This document shows positions 11,582 to 21,585 of a stretch of DNA of 64,000 nt, piece after piece. Each line of letters opens with the position of its first letter. Within the stretch, counting starts at the first letter, position 1. The stretch is from FEN-1297 sp963834015 (GTDB lineage Bacteria; Bacteroidota; Ignavibacteria; Ignavibacteriales; Ignavibacteriaceae): assembly GCA_963834015.1 (NCBI GenBank), contig CAWIAG010000003.1, positions 1 through 64,000 of the forward strand, read 5' to 3'. The position numbers were made by a program, and so were the translations under genes. Below the pieces are notes generated by a model. It saw only the letters and a program-made list of their open reading frames with translations. It did no database searches and had not been told where the DNA came from.

Positions 11582-14146
11582 ATGAAAAGCATAAAACTGC
11601 TTAAATTATTTTTCGTTTTATTCCTTTTCCAACCATTCATTATTGAAGCACAGACCTGGAATGTAAATAGTGATTTTTGGTCGGCAACCGATGCATTAGG
11701 AAGAAAAACCCCATCTGAGAGTGAAGTTGGTACTGTCAGAAACGGAAAATATGTAGGTATATTTTATTTTACCTGGCATACGGATAATCTTGCAGCTTTT
11801 TCACCGGTTATAAATATTTCCCAGACTCTTAAACAAGACCCAGGCTCTGCATACAATTTAAATGATCCGGCATGGGGAGGAGTTATTGACGGAGGAGTTT
11901 ATTGGTGGGATGAACCTTTGTTCGGCTACTATAGGACAACAGACGACTGGGTTTTAAGGAAGCAGGCACAAATGCTTGCTAATGCTGGTATTGATGTAGC
12001 ATTCTTTGACTGCACGAACAGTAATCTTACGTATCAATCAGCATGGTCTGAATTGCTAAAAGTATGGGAACAGGCAAGAATAGACGGTGTCAAAACTCCT
12101 CAAATAGCTTTTATACTGAACTTTAGCGCTACCCAAACATCATTAGAGGAAATTACTCAACTTTATACAGATTTGTATCAGCCCGGACTATATAAAGATT
12201 TGTGGTTCATGTGGAATGGTAAACCATTGATAATGGCTTATCCTGAGATGCTTGTCGCACAAAGTAATAGCGCAGGGCTATTGTTTAAGGCTGATTCGTC
12301 TTTTATTGGAGTGGATGCTTTCTGTCCAAGCTATAGTAATAATATTGGTGACCTGACATTGAAATTATATAAGTGGAATGAAAGTTATTCTGCAACAGTT
12401 GCTCAAACGGCTATTGCTGAATCAACATTTGTTAATTTTAATGACAATACACGTCTTAAAATAAATTTCCCACAACAGCCTGCCGGAACATATTATTGGG
12501 AATTGAACGATGCTACTGAGGTAGTGGGTGTATGGGCATGGAATAATAGTTTGAGCCCGGTAGAAGATTATCTTAACGGAACAATTGTATATAATGGCAA
12601 TTACGATAGTAAAATATATTATGCAGACAGCGCTGTAGCCAATTTAACTTATGATAACGGGCATGGTCATACTGCTGTTCAGATTCCGCCGGGGGTAAAC
12701 AGCACTCTTGTTGATAGTATAAAAAACTTTTTCACATTCCGCCCGGGACAACCTGATTATGTAACAGGCCCGACGAGAAATGACCAATGGGGCTGGCTGG
12801 AAAATTATCCTCAACATGGTTTTGGACCTAAAACAGGCGGCGGTTATGAACAGGTTACTGTTGGTATTGCTCAAAACGCCAGCAGTACTAGCGGTGGTCA
12901 CGCTTCAGCTTTTAACGAACCAATAACATATGGGCGCAGTTATACCAGTGCAAACGGTCAAAGTACCGATACAAGTGCATATCTGTACGGTGCTAACTTC
13001 CAGGAGCAGTGGTCGCGTGCTTTCCAATTAGATCCTGACCTTGTTTTTGTAACGGGATGGAATGAATGGATTGCAGGCAGATGGGATGTAACATCCTGGC
13101 CAAACGCTTATGCACCATTTTCATTTGTAGATGAATATAACTGGGAGAAAAGCCGGGATATAGAACCTGTAAAGTCATGGGGAGATAAAGCCGACGTATA
13201 TTATATACAATTGATAAATAATGTCCGGAAATTCAAAGGCATGCAGGCTCAGCCTGCTGCATCGGCACCAATGACGATTTCAATGGGAAAATTTAACGAC
13301 TGGGCTAATGTACAACCCCAGTTTCTTGATTACAAAGGTGATGTAATTCAGCGAAATTCACCCGGTCAGGGTGATTCTCTTGTCTATACAAATACCAGCG
13401 GTAGAAATGATATAGTACTGGCAAAAGTAACACGTGATACCAGTTATATCTATTTCTATGTAGAAACGGCAGATTCCTTAACGCCAAAGACCGGCCCAAG
13501 TTGGATGCGATTGTGGATAGACATAGACAGGGATAAAACTACAGGTTGGGAAGGATATGATTATGTTATAAATCGTGTAAACCCCGGAGACTTGGCAGTA
13601 ATTGAAAAAAGTGTAAATAACGGATGGAACTGGACGCAGATTGGTAGTGCGGAGTATGCAATATCCGGGAAAGCGCTGGAATTAAAAGTAAACCGGTCTG
13701 TATTTAATATGCAGGGTAAGAAATTGAATTTTGAATTTAAGTGGAGCGATAACAATGAGACTAACGGTGATATAATGGATTTCTATGTAAATGGAGACGC
13801 AGCGCCGGACGGTAGATTTAATTATGTCTATACGGATTCAATTACCGGGACGACCGGAATAAATAAAAATGAAAATCAGTTAAAGAGTTTTTCCCTGTCA
13901 CAAAATTATCCTAATCCATTCAATCCGTCAACGGAGATAAAATATAGTATACCCAAAAGCGGACTGGTAACACTTAAGGTGTACAATATATTAGGGCAGG
14001 AAGTTGCAACATTGGTAAATCAGGGACAGCAATCAGGCAGCTACACAGTTAATTTTGATGCATCAAGATTAGCATCGGGAATATATATGTACAGAATTCA
14101 GGCCGGCAATTTTTCTCAAACTAAGAAAATGACGCTTCTAAAATAG
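11582..14146 (+). CDS. Secreted GH71/99-like glycoside hydrolase, T9SS-sorted
   Basis: This 854-residue protein has a signal peptide (to about IIEAQ). Residues 30-540 form a GH71/99-like TIM-barrel region opening with SDFWSATDALGRKTP and including VGIFYFTWH, YWWDEPLFGYY, AGIDVAFFDCTN, DLWFMWNGKPLI and FVTGWNEWIAGRW. Residues about 560-755 resemble a CBM9/DOMON-type sugar-binding beta-sandwich (IYFYVETADSL, MRLWIDIDRDKTTGW). The last 85 residues are a type IX sorting domain (NYPNPFNPST, LKVYNILGQEVATLV, ASGIYMYRI), so it is exported and anchored or released at the cell surface. Its barrel and sandwich parts are paralogous to the C-terminal half of 38931-42827. The substrate is not known. It leads the run opposite araC. 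Confidence 0.75.
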   Translation: MKSIKLLKLFFVLFLFQPFIIEAQTWNVNSDFWSATDALGRKTPSESEVGTVRNGKYVGIFYFTWHTDNLAAFSPVINISQTLKQDPGSAYNLNDPAWGGVIDGGVYWWDEPLFGYYRTTDDWVLRKQAQMLANAGIDVAFFDCTNSNLTYQSAWSELLKVWEQARIDGVKTPQIAFILNFSATQTSLEEITQLYTDLYQPGLYKDLWFMWNGKPLIMAYPEMLVAQSNSAGLLFKADSSFIGVDAFCPSYSNNIGDLTLKLYKWNESYSATVAQTAIAESTFVNFNDNTRLKINFPQQPAGTYYWELNDATEVVGVWAWNNSLSPVEDYLNGTIVYNGNYDSKIYYADSAVANLTYDNGHGHTAVQIPPGVNSTLVDSIKNFFTFRPGQPDYVTGPTRNDQWGWLENYPQHGFGPKTGGGYEQVTVGIAQNASSTSGGHASAFNEPITYGRSYTSANGQSTDTSAYLYGANFQEQWSRAFQLDPDLVFVTGWNEWIAGRWDVTSWPNAYAPFSFVDEYNWEKSRDIEPVKSWGDKADVYYIQLINNVRKFKGMQAQPAASAPMTISMGKFNDWANVQPQFLDYKGDVIQRNSPGQGDSLVYTNTSGRNDIVLAKVTRDTSYIYFYVETADSLTPKTGPSWMRLWIDIDRDKTTGWEGYDYVINRVNPGDLAVIEKSVNNGWNWTQIGSAEYAISGKALELKVNRSVFNMQGKKLNFEFKWSDNNETNGDIMDFYVNGDAAPDGRFNYVYTDSITGTTGINKNENQLKSFSLSQNYPNPFNPSTEIKYSIPKSGLVTLKVYNILGQEVATLVNQGQQSGSYTVNFDASRLASGIYMYRIQAGNFSQTKKMTLLK

Positions 14147-14256
14147 AAACAGCTATCCAAGACTCACCTCAAAGGTAAGCCTCACATATAACTTAATAAG
14201 TAATGTGACAATCGTAATAATAGTAACAAATTTAATCTCTTTAGTATTGAGGAAAT

Positions 14257-16344
14257 ATGAAGATAAAAAATAAGCTTAATTTTCTTATCTATATATCCCT
14301 GCTTTTTTGTTTTTCTCAAGGTAATTTTTATGCGCAATCTGAAGAAAATGATAAGTATTTTAAAATTGCTGATAAATTAATTCCGGCTTTATCGTCATCA
14401 GTTAAAATTGACGGTTACCTGGGCGAAAAAATTAATTCTTGCATTGAGAACAGGGTGATGTCACAGAGCATTGAAAAAATAATTACACCTTTTCGTCTTC
14501 GTTCGGAAAATGATTTTGGCGGTTTCCGGTGCGAATACTGGGGAAAATGGTTTACATCTGCAATGCTTGCATATTCTTATCAGCCAACTCCCCGTCATCA
14601 TGCAGTAATTGATGAAGCATTTAATGAATTGATAAAAACTCAAACTGCAGACGGATATATAGGTACATATGATAAGCAGCATTATCTGGGCGGATGGGAC
14701 GTATGGGGGCAAAAATATACATTATTAGGTCTGCTTGATTATTATGACCAAACAAAAGATAAAAAGGCGCTTGATGCCGCCTGTAAAGAAGTTGATTTAC
14801 TTTTAACAAAAATTGGTCCCGGCAAAATAAATTTGGCGGAAAACGGAATACCAGTTTTACAGGGATTAGCACCATCTTCAATTTTAAGAGCAATAGTACT
14901 TTTATACGAACGAACTGGCAATAAAAAATATTTAAACTTTTCAAAATATATTGTAAATCAATGGGATGTTCCTAATAAATTTACATCCAAAGGTTTACAC
15001 CTGATTGAAAATGCCCTTGCGGAAGTACCTCCGGTAAAAATTGATGCTCCAAAGGCATTTGAAATGATGTCCAATTTTGAAGGCGTTTTAGAATTATATA
15101 CAGCAACGGGAGAGAATAGGTATCTTAATGCTGCCGTTAAATTTGGTAACAGTATTCGAAAATATGAACGGATGATTAACGGGTCATGTTCCAACCAGGA
15201 ATTATGGTGCGACGGAGTAAAAGAGCAAACTGAAATTTTATCCGAACCGGTTGAAACATGTGTAACCGTAACCTGGATGAGATACTGTTATCAATTGTTA
15301 AGAGTAACAGGAGATCCGGTTTGGGCAGATGAATTGGAAATTTCACTGTACAATGCAGAATTAGGTGCGATGTCGCCGAACGGATATTGGTGGTCATACT
15401 TCTCCCCGCTTATTGGAGAAAGAGTCCCGAGCCATATGCAGCATGAAGATGTGGGATTAAGCTGTTGTGTGGCGAGCGGTCCTAGGGCCTTATTACTTAC
15501 ACCGTGCTGGGCAGTAATGGGATCAAATAATGGAATAAAAGTTAACCTTTATTCGCAGGGTTCATATTTTAACAAGTTAAAAGACGGATCAGATGTTAGT
15601 ATTATCCAGGAAACGGATTACCCGGTAACAGATAAGATTAAATTAAAAATTGTACCATCGAAAACCGGTAATTTTACTATATCTCTCAGAATCCCTGGAT
15701 GGAGTAAAATAAATAATATTGAGCTTAACGGCCAAAAAATAAAATGCAAACCCGGTACATATGCTGAAATTAATAGGATATGGTCTGCCGGAGATGAAAT
15801 AAATATGAATCTTGATCTTCGTGGTAGAGTTATTCCGGCTCCAAGCGGAGCTCCTCAGGTCGCGATAATGCGCGGCCCTATACTTTTAGCACTTGATAAC
15901 CGGTTTGTTAGTCCACAGGATACATCGGTATGGTTGAATTCAAAATCAGATGTTTTCAAAAAACCGGTAACGGGAACAAAAAGTACATCCGATCCGCTAT
16001 CGGAAGTTGAACCTGCAGGTTATGTAAGAGTTAGGCCGGTTGTATCAACAACCGATGCTCAGGAATATATAGAATTAGAACCCGTAAAGTCCAAACCAGG
16101 TAATATCTGGATGGCATTTGAAGTTCCTTTCCTTTTTAAACCATCACATTTTTTTAACCATCAAACCAAGACATTGGTAATGTGTGACTACTCTTCCGCA
16201 GGTAATGAATGGTCAGAGAAAAATTTATACAGGGTATGGTTACCTCAACCATTATTTTTGGGAAACTTGTATCCCAGCCAAATGTGGAAAATTATGTATC
16301 CCGACCGCAATGACCGCCCGGCTTTCCCCGGGAATAGATTTTAA
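14257..16344 (+). CDS. Beta-L-arabinofuranosidase-like, GH127 family
   Basis: This 695-residue protein has a signal peptide (to about FYAQ). It belongs to the GH127/DUF1680 group, with an (alpha/alpha)6 barrel (about 60-440; FRCEYWGKW, ADGYIGTY, GGWDVWGQKY) followed by beta-sandwich domains. The zinc/cysteine site of the family is visible: E333-T-C335 and C403-C404, where one of the paired cysteines is the nucleophile in characterised members. It would remove beta-L-arabinofuranose from side chains. It is 111 bp after the GH71/99-like gene. A second, shorter relative is at 47291-49045. Specificity within GH127 and its related families cannot be set by eye. Confidence 0.85.
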   Translation: MKIKNKLNFLIYISLLFCFSQGNFYAQSEENDKYFKIADKLIPALSSSVKIDGYLGEKINSCIENRVMSQSIEKIITPFRLRSENDFGGFRCEYWGKWFTSAMLAYSYQPTPRHHAVIDEAFNELIKTQTADGYIGTYDKQHYLGGWDVWGQKYTLLGLLDYYDQTKDKKALDAACKEVDLLLTKIGPGKINLAENGIPVLQGLAPSSILRAIVLLYERTGNKKYLNFSKYIVNQWDVPNKFTSKGLHLIENALAEVPPVKIDAPKAFEMMSNFEGVLELYTATGENRYLNAAVKFGNSIRKYERMINGSCSNQELWCDGVKEQTEILSEPVETCVTVTWMRYCYQLLRVTGDPVWADELEISLYNAELGAMSPNGYWWSYFSPLIGERVPSHMQHEDVGLSCCVASGPRALLLTPCWAVMGSNNGIKVNLYSQGSYFNKLKDGSDVSIIQETDYPVTDKIKLKIVPSKTGNFTISLRIPGWSKINNIELNGQKIKCKPGTYAEINRIWSAGDEINMNLDLRGRVIPAPSGAPQVAIMRGPILLALDNRFVSPQDTSVWLNSKSDVFKKPVTGTKSTSDPLSEVEPAGYVRVRPVVSTTDAQEYIELEPVKSKPGNIWMAFEVPFLFKPSHFFNHQTKTLVMCDYSSAGNEWSEKNLYRVWLPQPLFLGNLYPSQMWKIMYPDRNDRPAFPGNRF

Positions 16345-16446
16345 TTGCCGGCATTTTTAAAATAGTGGTGTATGTAGATTCATTAAAACTGTCCGTGTGC
16401 TTCTATTAAATAAATAATTATCAACTAAAAAAATAAAAAGGATAAT

Positions 16447-19230
16447 ATGCTGAAATCTATTTTTTCAATTTTATTATTGTCTTTTGCAATTATACTTACC
16501 GGATTTACAAGAGAAAACAGGCACGACACTTTATCACCAAAATATTTACGATGTGAAAATTTAGTTGATCCTCTCGGGATAGACATAATTAATCCCCGAT
16601 TAAGCTGGTATTCTGAATCAGTACAAAAAGCACAAAAACAATCTGCTTACAGGATATTAGTTGCAAGCACATTAGAAAAATTAAATTCAAATGATGGTGA
16701 TTTGTGGGATTCAAAAAAGATTTCTTCCGACCAAAGTATAAATATAATTTATAACGGTGAAATTCTAAGTTCAGGTATGCAGTGTTTTTGGAAAGTTAAA
16801 GTGTGGGACGGAATTGGAAATGAATCAGAGTGGAGTAAATCTGCTCGTTGGAGTATTGGATTATTAAATAAAACTGATTGGGATGCTGTATGGATTGGTC
16901 TTGACAAGGCAGTAGGCAATGATAATACTGATACAGAGTTCAGGCGGCTGTCCGCACGAATTTTAAGAAAAGATTTTAATGTTCAGAAAAAAATCAGGAA
17001 AGCAACAGCATACATCAGCGGTTTAGGATTATTTGAATTACATTTTAATGGCCGGAAGATAGGCAACCAGGTACTTGCACCGGCATTATCGGAATATCCT
17101 AAAAGATCTTTTTATATGACATTTGATGTCACTAAGAATCTGATTGAAGGAGAGAATGCAGTTGGGGTAATACTTGGCAATGGACGGTTTTTTGCGCCGC
17201 GTGATACAATTCCGACAAAAACTATAACTTATGGCTTTCCTAAAATGATTTTCCGGTTGAATATTGAGTATACCGATAACACTTTTCAAAGTATTGTAAG
17301 TGATACATCATGGAAAATTACTGCTGACGGCCCCATTACAGCCAACAATGAATACGACGGCGAAGATTATGATGCAAGAAAAGAAATGTCCGGCTGGGAT
17401 AAAAAAGGGTTTGATGATTCTAAATGGTTGACAGCGGAAATAACGGCAGATCCGTCGCAAAAATTATCTGCCCAGATGATTGAACCAATTAAGATAATGG
17501 AAACCATAAGACCCAAATCCGTGAAAGAATTTAATCCTGGTGTTTATATCTTTGATATGGGACAAAATATGGTGGGTTGGGTATCCTTAAAGGTAAAAGC
17601 AGAAAAAGGCACTGATGTTAAATTGCAATTTGCAGAAAAATTAAATGCAGACGGAGATTTATATATAGATAATCTTCGTTCAGCAAAACTTACCGATAAT
17701 TATATTACAAAAGGCGGAAAACTTGAACAATGGGAACCGCGTTTTTCATATCATGGATTTAGATATGTAAAAATAACAGGGTTTCCCGGCAAGCCCGCAC
17801 TAAATAGTATTGAGGGAAAAGTTATTTACGATAATATTAAAACGATCGGAAATTTCAGTTGCTCTAATGAGATCATTAATAAAATTTACAAAGCTGCTTA
17901 TTGGGGAATCCGCGGAAATTATCGTAGCCTTCCGACTGACTGTCCACAGCGTGATGAACGTCAGGGCTGGTTGGGTGACCGTTCAATGAATTCTTATGGA
18001 GAGAGTTTTATTTTCGATAATGACCGCTTATATTCAAATTGGATGACTGATATTGCTGATGCTCAAAAAGAAACAGGCAGCCTGCCTGACGTGGCTCCTG
18101 CTTATTGGCCGATTTATACTAATAATATGACCTGGCCATCATCAATAATCTTAATACCGGATAATCTTTACCGTCAGTTTGGAAACCTTAAAGTAATTGC
18201 TGACAATTATGACGTGATGAAAAAATGGCTTACATTCATGAGCAATGAATACTCGAAAGATTATCTGCTGCTTAGAGATCAGTTCGGAGATTGGTGCATG
18301 CCGCCTGAAGATCCCAAATTAATTCTGTCTAAAGATTCCAGCCGGATTACTCCGGGCAATTTTATCGGTTCTGCTTACTATTATCATTGTTTGAAAATCA
18401 TGGAACATAATGCTAATCTTCTGAATAAAGAGCAGGATGCAAAAGAATATTCAACTCTGGCTGATAAGGTTCGTAATGCAGTAAATAATGCTTACCTTAA
18501 TAAGGACAGTCTTTTTTATGCAAACAATACCGTGACGGCTAATGCACTTGCACTATATTTCGGTATTCCTGCGAATGATACAAAAAGTAAAGTTTTCGAT
18601 AACCTTGTCTATAAAACTACTCATGTTTATAACAGCCATACCAGTACAGGTTTATTAGGCGGACAGTGGATTATGCGAACGCTTACAGATAATGGTGATC
18701 CGGAATTAGCTTTTAAAATTGCGACGAATAAAGATTACCCAAGCTGGGGATACATGATTGAAAACGGTGCAACAACAATCTGGGAACTATGGAACGGAAA
18801 TACTGCCGATCCGGCGATGAACTCCGGAAATCATGTAATGCTTCTGGGTGACCTTATCATTTGGTACTATGAAGATCTCGCCGGGATCAAATCAGATCCC
18901 GATGAACCGGCATTTAAACACATAATAATGAATCCGCTTCCTGCAGGTGATCTAAAATTTGTTAAAGCTTCTTATCTATCAAAATACGGGCCTATAAAGA
19001 GTGAATGGCATATAAATGGCTTTAAATTCAACTGGGAAATAAGTATTCCAGCCAACACAACTGCAACTATTTATATCCCGGCAAAGAATGAAGCAGATAT
19101 TACTGATGGTAGACAACAGGCTTCAAAAGAAGCGGGCGTGAAGTTTGTAAAAATGGAAGGCGGAAGGGCTGTTTATGAAATAGGATCGGGAAACTATCAC
19201 TTTATTTCAAAGAACGGTATTATAAAATGA
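16447..19230 (+). CDS. Alpha-L-rhamnosidase, GH78
   Basis: This 927-residue protein has an N-terminal signal. Its layout is standard GH78: a fibronectin-like domain starting KYLRCENLVDPLGIDI, then N-terminal rhamnosidase sandwiches (VWIGLD..., FDMGQNMVGW), a six-hairpin catalytic domain with TDCPQRDERQGWLGD (about 500) carrying the acid Asp/Glu residues, GATTIWELWNG with the presumed base Glu (about 780), and a C-terminal beta domain (NPLPAGDLKFVKASYLSKYG). It releases terminal alpha-L-rhamnose. The stop overlaps the next gene by four bases (ATGA), so the two rhamnosidases are translated together. Confidence 0.93.
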   Translation: MLKSIFSILLLSFAIILTGFTRENRHDTLSPKYLRCENLVDPLGIDIINPRLSWYSESVQKAQKQSAYRILVASTLEKLNSNDGDLWDSKKISSDQSINIIYNGEILSSGMQCFWKVKVWDGIGNESEWSKSARWSIGLLNKTDWDAVWIGLDKAVGNDNTDTEFRRLSARILRKDFNVQKKIRKATAYISGLGLFELHFNGRKIGNQVLAPALSEYPKRSFYMTFDVTKNLIEGENAVGVILGNGRFFAPRDTIPTKTITYGFPKMIFRLNIEYTDNTFQSIVSDTSWKITADGPITANNEYDGEDYDARKEMSGWDKKGFDDSKWLTAEITADPSQKLSAQMIEPIKIMETIRPKSVKEFNPGVYIFDMGQNMVGWVSLKVKAEKGTDVKLQFAEKLNADGDLYIDNLRSAKLTDNYITKGGKLEQWEPRFSYHGFRYVKITGFPGKPALNSIEGKVIYDNIKTIGNFSCSNEIINKIYKAAYWGIRGNYRSLPTDCPQRDERQGWLGDRSMNSYGESFIFDNDRLYSNWMTDIADAQKETGSLPDVAPAYWPIYTNNMTWPSSIILIPDNLYRQFGNLKVIADNYDVMKKWLTFMSNEYSKDYLLLRDQFGDWCMPPEDPKLILSKDSSRITPGNFIGSAYYYHCLKIMEHNANLLNKEQDAKEYSTLADKVRNAVNNAYLNKDSLFYANNTVTANALALYFGIPANDTKSKVFDNLVYKTTHVYNSHTSTGLLGGQWIMRTLTDNGDPELAFKIATNKDYPSWGYMIENGATTIWELWNGNTADPAMNSGNHVMLLGDLIIWYYEDLAGIKSDPDEPAFKHIIMNPLPAGDLKFVKASYLSKYGPIKSEWHINGFKFNWEISIPANTTATIYIPAKNEADITDGRQQASKEAGVKFVKMEGGRAVYEIGSGNYHFISKNGIIK

Positions 19231-21566
19231 AAATTTATTTATTTGCAGTAATAATGTTTTTACTTCCGGTTTTAGTTAATGCATCGGAAAATTCTGCACC
19301 AAAGTATATGTGGTATCGCAATTTACCTAATGAAGAGAAGGATTATTATGCAGCTTTTAGAGGACAATATAATTTAAGTTCCGAAAGCGATTGCGAGGTT
19401 CAAATTTTCGGTGCTTCCTGGTTTACAGGCTGGATTGATGGAAAATATTTTTGTGAAGGCCCTGCACGATTTCCGGCTGCATACCCGGAATATCAAACAT
19501 ACAAAATTCATCTTACAGCCGGTAATCATATAATTGCCGTACAGGTTGCTCAAATTGGTGAAGTAACTCGTATGCTTGATAACCCGGCACCATTTTTTTA
19601 TTGCGTTATAAAAAATGATGGAAATGAAATATTGGTTAATTGGAAATGTGAACGGTTGGAAGGATATGAATCGCAGGTAAGGCGGATCAATCCGCAATTG
19701 GGATATATAGAATGGTGCGATACACGAAAAGTACCTGATCGCTGGAAAGATATTAGCTTTGATGATTCAAAGTGGCAGGAACCTGTTAGCGTTGAAAGGA
19801 AACTTGGTAAGTTATTACCTCTTGCTACCGATAATCCACACTCTAATGTACAATCGTTACAAGCAACTTGTTCAGGTAAATTTATTAACACGTATGGTTA
19901 CGAAAAAGATGATCCGGCGGCACGGTTTTTCCTTTGCGATCTTGAACCAAAGAATACTCCGCCTGATGGAGTTTGGCGCAGATACGATCTGGGCAGAGTA
20001 CGATTAATGCGTCCCGGATTTATATTAGATTTACCCAGGGGTGCTGTGGTGGAATTTGCTTACAGTGAATCATTAACAGGTGATAGAGTTAGTCCATGGA
20101 TAAACCTTTCCGCAGGTACTTCCTGTAATTTAGATCATTATATAGCTCGCGGCGGAGAGCAGGAATTTTTTCCTTTAACTCCTAAAGGCGGGCGTTACAT
20201 CGAAGTCCATATTTATGCGCCGCCCGAAACAGTACACTTTATTAAAGAGGAAATATTAGAACGTACATATTTTGCAAAACCGGAAGGTTCATTTCAAACT
20301 AATGATACATTGTTAAATAAAATTTGGACTGTTGGTGTTCAAACTCTTAATGCCTGCAGTGAAGATGCTCTAATCGATAATCCAACAAGAGAACGCGGCG
20401 AATGGACCGGTGATGTTGTTTCTGTTGGAATGGATATTACCGGTGCCGCATATTCCGATCTGCGATTATTAAAACGGGGTCTTATTCAATCTGCCGAATG
20501 CAGTAATACCGATGGGTTAGTAGCAGGTCTTTCACCAGGCGGTGTTGCTTATCTGTCCACTTATGCCGCACAATGGATAACAGCATGCGTCCATTACTGG
20601 GAGCTAACCGGCGATCTGATATTATTGAGCGATTTATTCTCTTATGCTGAAAAAAACATTGAAGCCTTTGAAAAACAGGCAACTGTTGATGGTATTAGCG
20701 ACTCATTAGGATGGGCATTTGTTGATTGGGGATATGTACGCAATCCTGGCCCAACAGATATGGGTGTTAATCTATATTATTTAGCAGCTTTACGGGATAT
20801 GATCCGCTGGTGTAATGCTATTGATAAAAAAGATATGGCAGACCATTACCAGGCTTTAGCTGAAAAAATGACTGTAATTATAAATAATTATTACATTTCT
20901 GAAATTAAAAATGGTGGTGAATATTGGAAACGTATTGGTTATCATCGCGCAGTGCTGGGATTAAAACTGGGATTTTTTAATACCAATCAGGAGAGTGAAT
21001 GTATTGAATATATAAAAGAACACATACTAAGGTGTTTTCCAAACGACACCACTGCTCCGCGATTAAGTAATCCTGATGTAAACAATTCACGTCTGATTAC
21101 TCCTTATTTTGGGCATTATGCAATGCCGGTACTGATAGAACACGGTCAAATGAATTTTGTGCTTAACCAATACCGCAAATGTTGGGGATGGATGCTGGAA
21201 GATGACCGTACAACATGGCTTGAAGTCTTTGATGTCCGTTGGAGTCATTGTCATCAATGGGCAGGCTGCCCAACATGGCAAATGTCGAGATATTTATTGG
21301 GATTACAACCACGCTATGATTTCGGTGAAAAACATTTTGCATTCGTATTAAATCCGGGTTCTCTTAAGAATTCGCTAGGTTCTATGCCAATATCTTCAGG
21401 TGCTGGAGTAATTAAAGTAAAATGGACGCGTGAAGCGGATGGTTTGCATTATCATTTGGAAACGCCTGTTCCAATCTATTTGCATTTTGATGAGAAATTG
21501 TATGGACAGAAAAAAACAGTGATTCGCGTTGAAAAAGAATTTGAAACAATATTTAAAAATTTATAA
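19227..21566 (+). CDS. GH78-type alpha-L-rhamnosidase, second copy
   Basis: This 779-residue protein has a signal peptide (to about VNAS) and overlaps the preceding gene by ATGA. It starts directly with a GH78 N-terminal sandwich (YMWYRNLPNEEKDYYAAFRG) and lacks the fibronectin-like domain. The catalytic six-hairpin domain has DNPTRERGEWTGD (about 390) in place of DCPQR-x-x-GW-x-GD, and TTWLEVFD (about 665) as the presumed base region. The divergence suggests a different linkage preference from 16447-19230. Characterised GH78 proteins release alpha-L-rhamnose, which is the inferred activity. The C-terminus is soluble with no sorting signal, so it is probably periplasmic. Confidence 0.8.
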   Translation: MKIYLFAVIMFLLPVLVNASENSAPKYMWYRNLPNEEKDYYAAFRGQYNLSSESDCEVQIFGASWFTGWIDGKYFCEGPARFPAAYPEYQTYKIHLTAGNHIIAVQVAQIGEVTRMLDNPAPFFYCVIKNDGNEILVNWKCERLEGYESQVRRINPQLGYIEWCDTRKVPDRWKDISFDDSKWQEPVSVERKLGKLLPLATDNPHSNVQSLQATCSGKFINTYGYEKDDPAARFFLCDLEPKNTPPDGVWRRYDLGRVRLMRPGFILDLPRGAVVEFAYSESLTGDRVSPWINLSAGTSCNLDHYIARGGEQEFFPLTPKGGRYIEVHIYAPPETVHFIKEEILERTYFAKPEGSFQTNDTLLNKIWTVGVQTLNACSEDALIDNPTRERGEWTGDVVSVGMDITGAAYSDLRLLKRGLIQSAECSNTDGLVAGLSPGGVAYLSTYAAQWITACVHYWELTGDLILLSDLFSYAEKNIEAFEKQATVDGISDSLGWAFVDWGYVRNPGPTDMGVNLYYLAALRDMIRWCNAIDKKDMADHYQALAEKMTVIINNYYISEIKNGGEYWKRIGYHRAVLGLKLGFFNTNQESECIEYIKEHILRCFPNDTTAPRLSNPDVNNSRLITPYFGHYAMPVLIEHGQMNFVLNQYRKCWGWMLEDDRTTWLEVFDVRWSHCHQWAGCPTWQMSRYLLGLQPRYDFGEKHFAFVLNPGSLKNSLGSMPISSGAGVIKVKWTREADGLHYHLETPVPIYLHFDEKLYGQKKTVIRVEKEFETIFKNL

Positions 21567-21585
21567 TATCATTATTGAGGAAAGA

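Noticed and set aside
11403..11585. 60-codon plus-strand frame before the GH71/99-like gene
   Set aside because: No ribosome site, unusual composition, overlaps the shared control motif and runs into the real start.
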